A stretch of 13,914 nt of DNA from assembly GCF_937997465.1 (NCBI RefSeq), contig NZ_CALKTQ010000006.1, positions 1-13,914 of the forward strand, read 5' to 3'. This document shows, in pieces, positions 13,738-13,914 of the stretch (its first letter is position 1; each line of letters starts with the position of its first letter). The notes below the pieces were generated by a model. It did not search any database and was not told the origin of the DNA. It saw only the letters and a list, made by a program, of their open reading frames with translations. This DNA is from an uncultured Campylobacter sp. GTDB lineage: Bacteria; Campylobacterota; Campylobacteria; Campylobacterales; Campylobacteraceae. The translations under genes were made by a program, and so were the position numbers.

Positions 13738-13797
13738 GTTTCTTTCCTTTGAATAGAACTTGTCGCAAACATACGACACTTCTTACTTGTGTAAGAG
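13738..13797 (-). promoter_or_regulatory. Leader of the S10 operon with two short hairpins
   Basis: From the predicted start near 13797 the leader is about 60 nt long. It contains a 6-bp stem with a 4-nt loop (13791-13796 with 13781-13786) and a 5-bp stem with an 8-nt loop (13774-13778 with 13761-13765), then the AAAGGAAA ribosome binding site. Both stems are perfect. The leader could serve feedback control or simply 5'-end stability. Confidence 0.45.
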
Positions 13798-13803
13798 ACT
13801 CGG

Positions 13804-13832
13804 ATTTTATCCAAATGGCTTTTTAATGTCAA
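13804..13832 (-). promoter_or_regulatory. Sigma70 promoter of the S10 operon
   Basis: On the minus strand a perfect -35 box TTGACA (13827-13832) and a -10 box TAAAAT (13804-13809) are spaced by exactly 17 bp; ATTTGGA upstream of the -10 box matches the extended -10 pattern of Campylobacter. Transcription would start near 13797 and serve rpsJ and the genes after it. This is the strongest promoter match in the window. Confidence 0.8.
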
Positions 13833-13869
13833 TATTTTGAGCAAATTTGGTGAAATTTAATAAAATTAT

Positions 13870-13886
13870 TTCCTTTTTATAAGGAA
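13870..13886. terminator. Small inverted repeat upstream of the S10 promoter
   Basis: TTCCTT (13870-13875) and AAGGAA (13881-13886) form a 6-bp stem with a 5-nt loop. T-rich sequence follows on both strands (GTTTTTG on the plus side), so it may be a weak terminator, perhaps for a gene to the right of the window. It is G/C-poor and could be chance. Confidence 0.25.
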
Positions 13887-13914
13887 GTTTTTGTAAATTT
13901 GGATGAAAATTTGA

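Noticed and set aside
13738..13779. Upstream ATG extending S10 by 14 residues
   Set aside because: The extra residues are not part of S10, and the ATG at 13737 has the good ribosome binding site.

Overview
The window is the conserved ribosomal-protein supercluster (S10, spc and alpha operons) of an epsilonproteobacterium, most likely a Campylobacter. Supporting points are the gene order, the absence of rpmD (L30) between rpsE and rplO, map and infA directly after secY, C. jejuni-like starts of L3, L16 and L29, AT-rich intergenic DNA full of AAATTTGA-type words, and promoters with strong -10 boxes. Codon use and the intergenic words suggest a species outside the jejuni/coli group (concisus/curvus/rectus/showae-like). 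That species call is an impression, not a measurement.

Every gene lies on the minus strand, so transcription runs from high to low coordinates. A clear sigma70 promoter (TTGACA, 17 bp, TAAAAT) at 13804-13832 and a leader of about 60 nt with two small hairpins precede rpsJ. The first block follows with gaps of 0-14 bp or short overlaps: rpsJ, rplC, rplD, rplW, rplB, rpsS, rplV, rpsC, rplP, rpmC, rpsQ, rplN, rplX, rplE, rpsN, rpsH (13737 to 7172).

The series is then broken by 572 bp of apparently noncoding DNA (6600-7171). This stretch holds a 12-bp hairpin just after rpsH, three related repeat modules that fold alike in the sense-strand RNA, a candidate promoter, and an AT-rich block of inverted repeats. 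The second block is rplF, rplR, rpsE, rplO, secY, map (6599 to 2810). A 22-bp perfect inverted repeat covers the map stop codon, and infA follows. A 156-bp gap with a candidate promoter and a possible pseudoknot leader precedes the alpha-operon block rpmJ, rpsM, rpsK, rpsD and rpoA; rpoA runs off the left edge.

Together the genes encode 30S and 50S subunit proteins, the Sec translocon channel, the enzyme that removes initiator methionine, initiation factor IF-1 and the RNA polymerase alpha subunit. No accessory system, phage, IS element, CRISPR array or RNA gene was recognised. The coding content is ordinary; the intergenic regions, above all 6941-7167, are the parts worth a second look.
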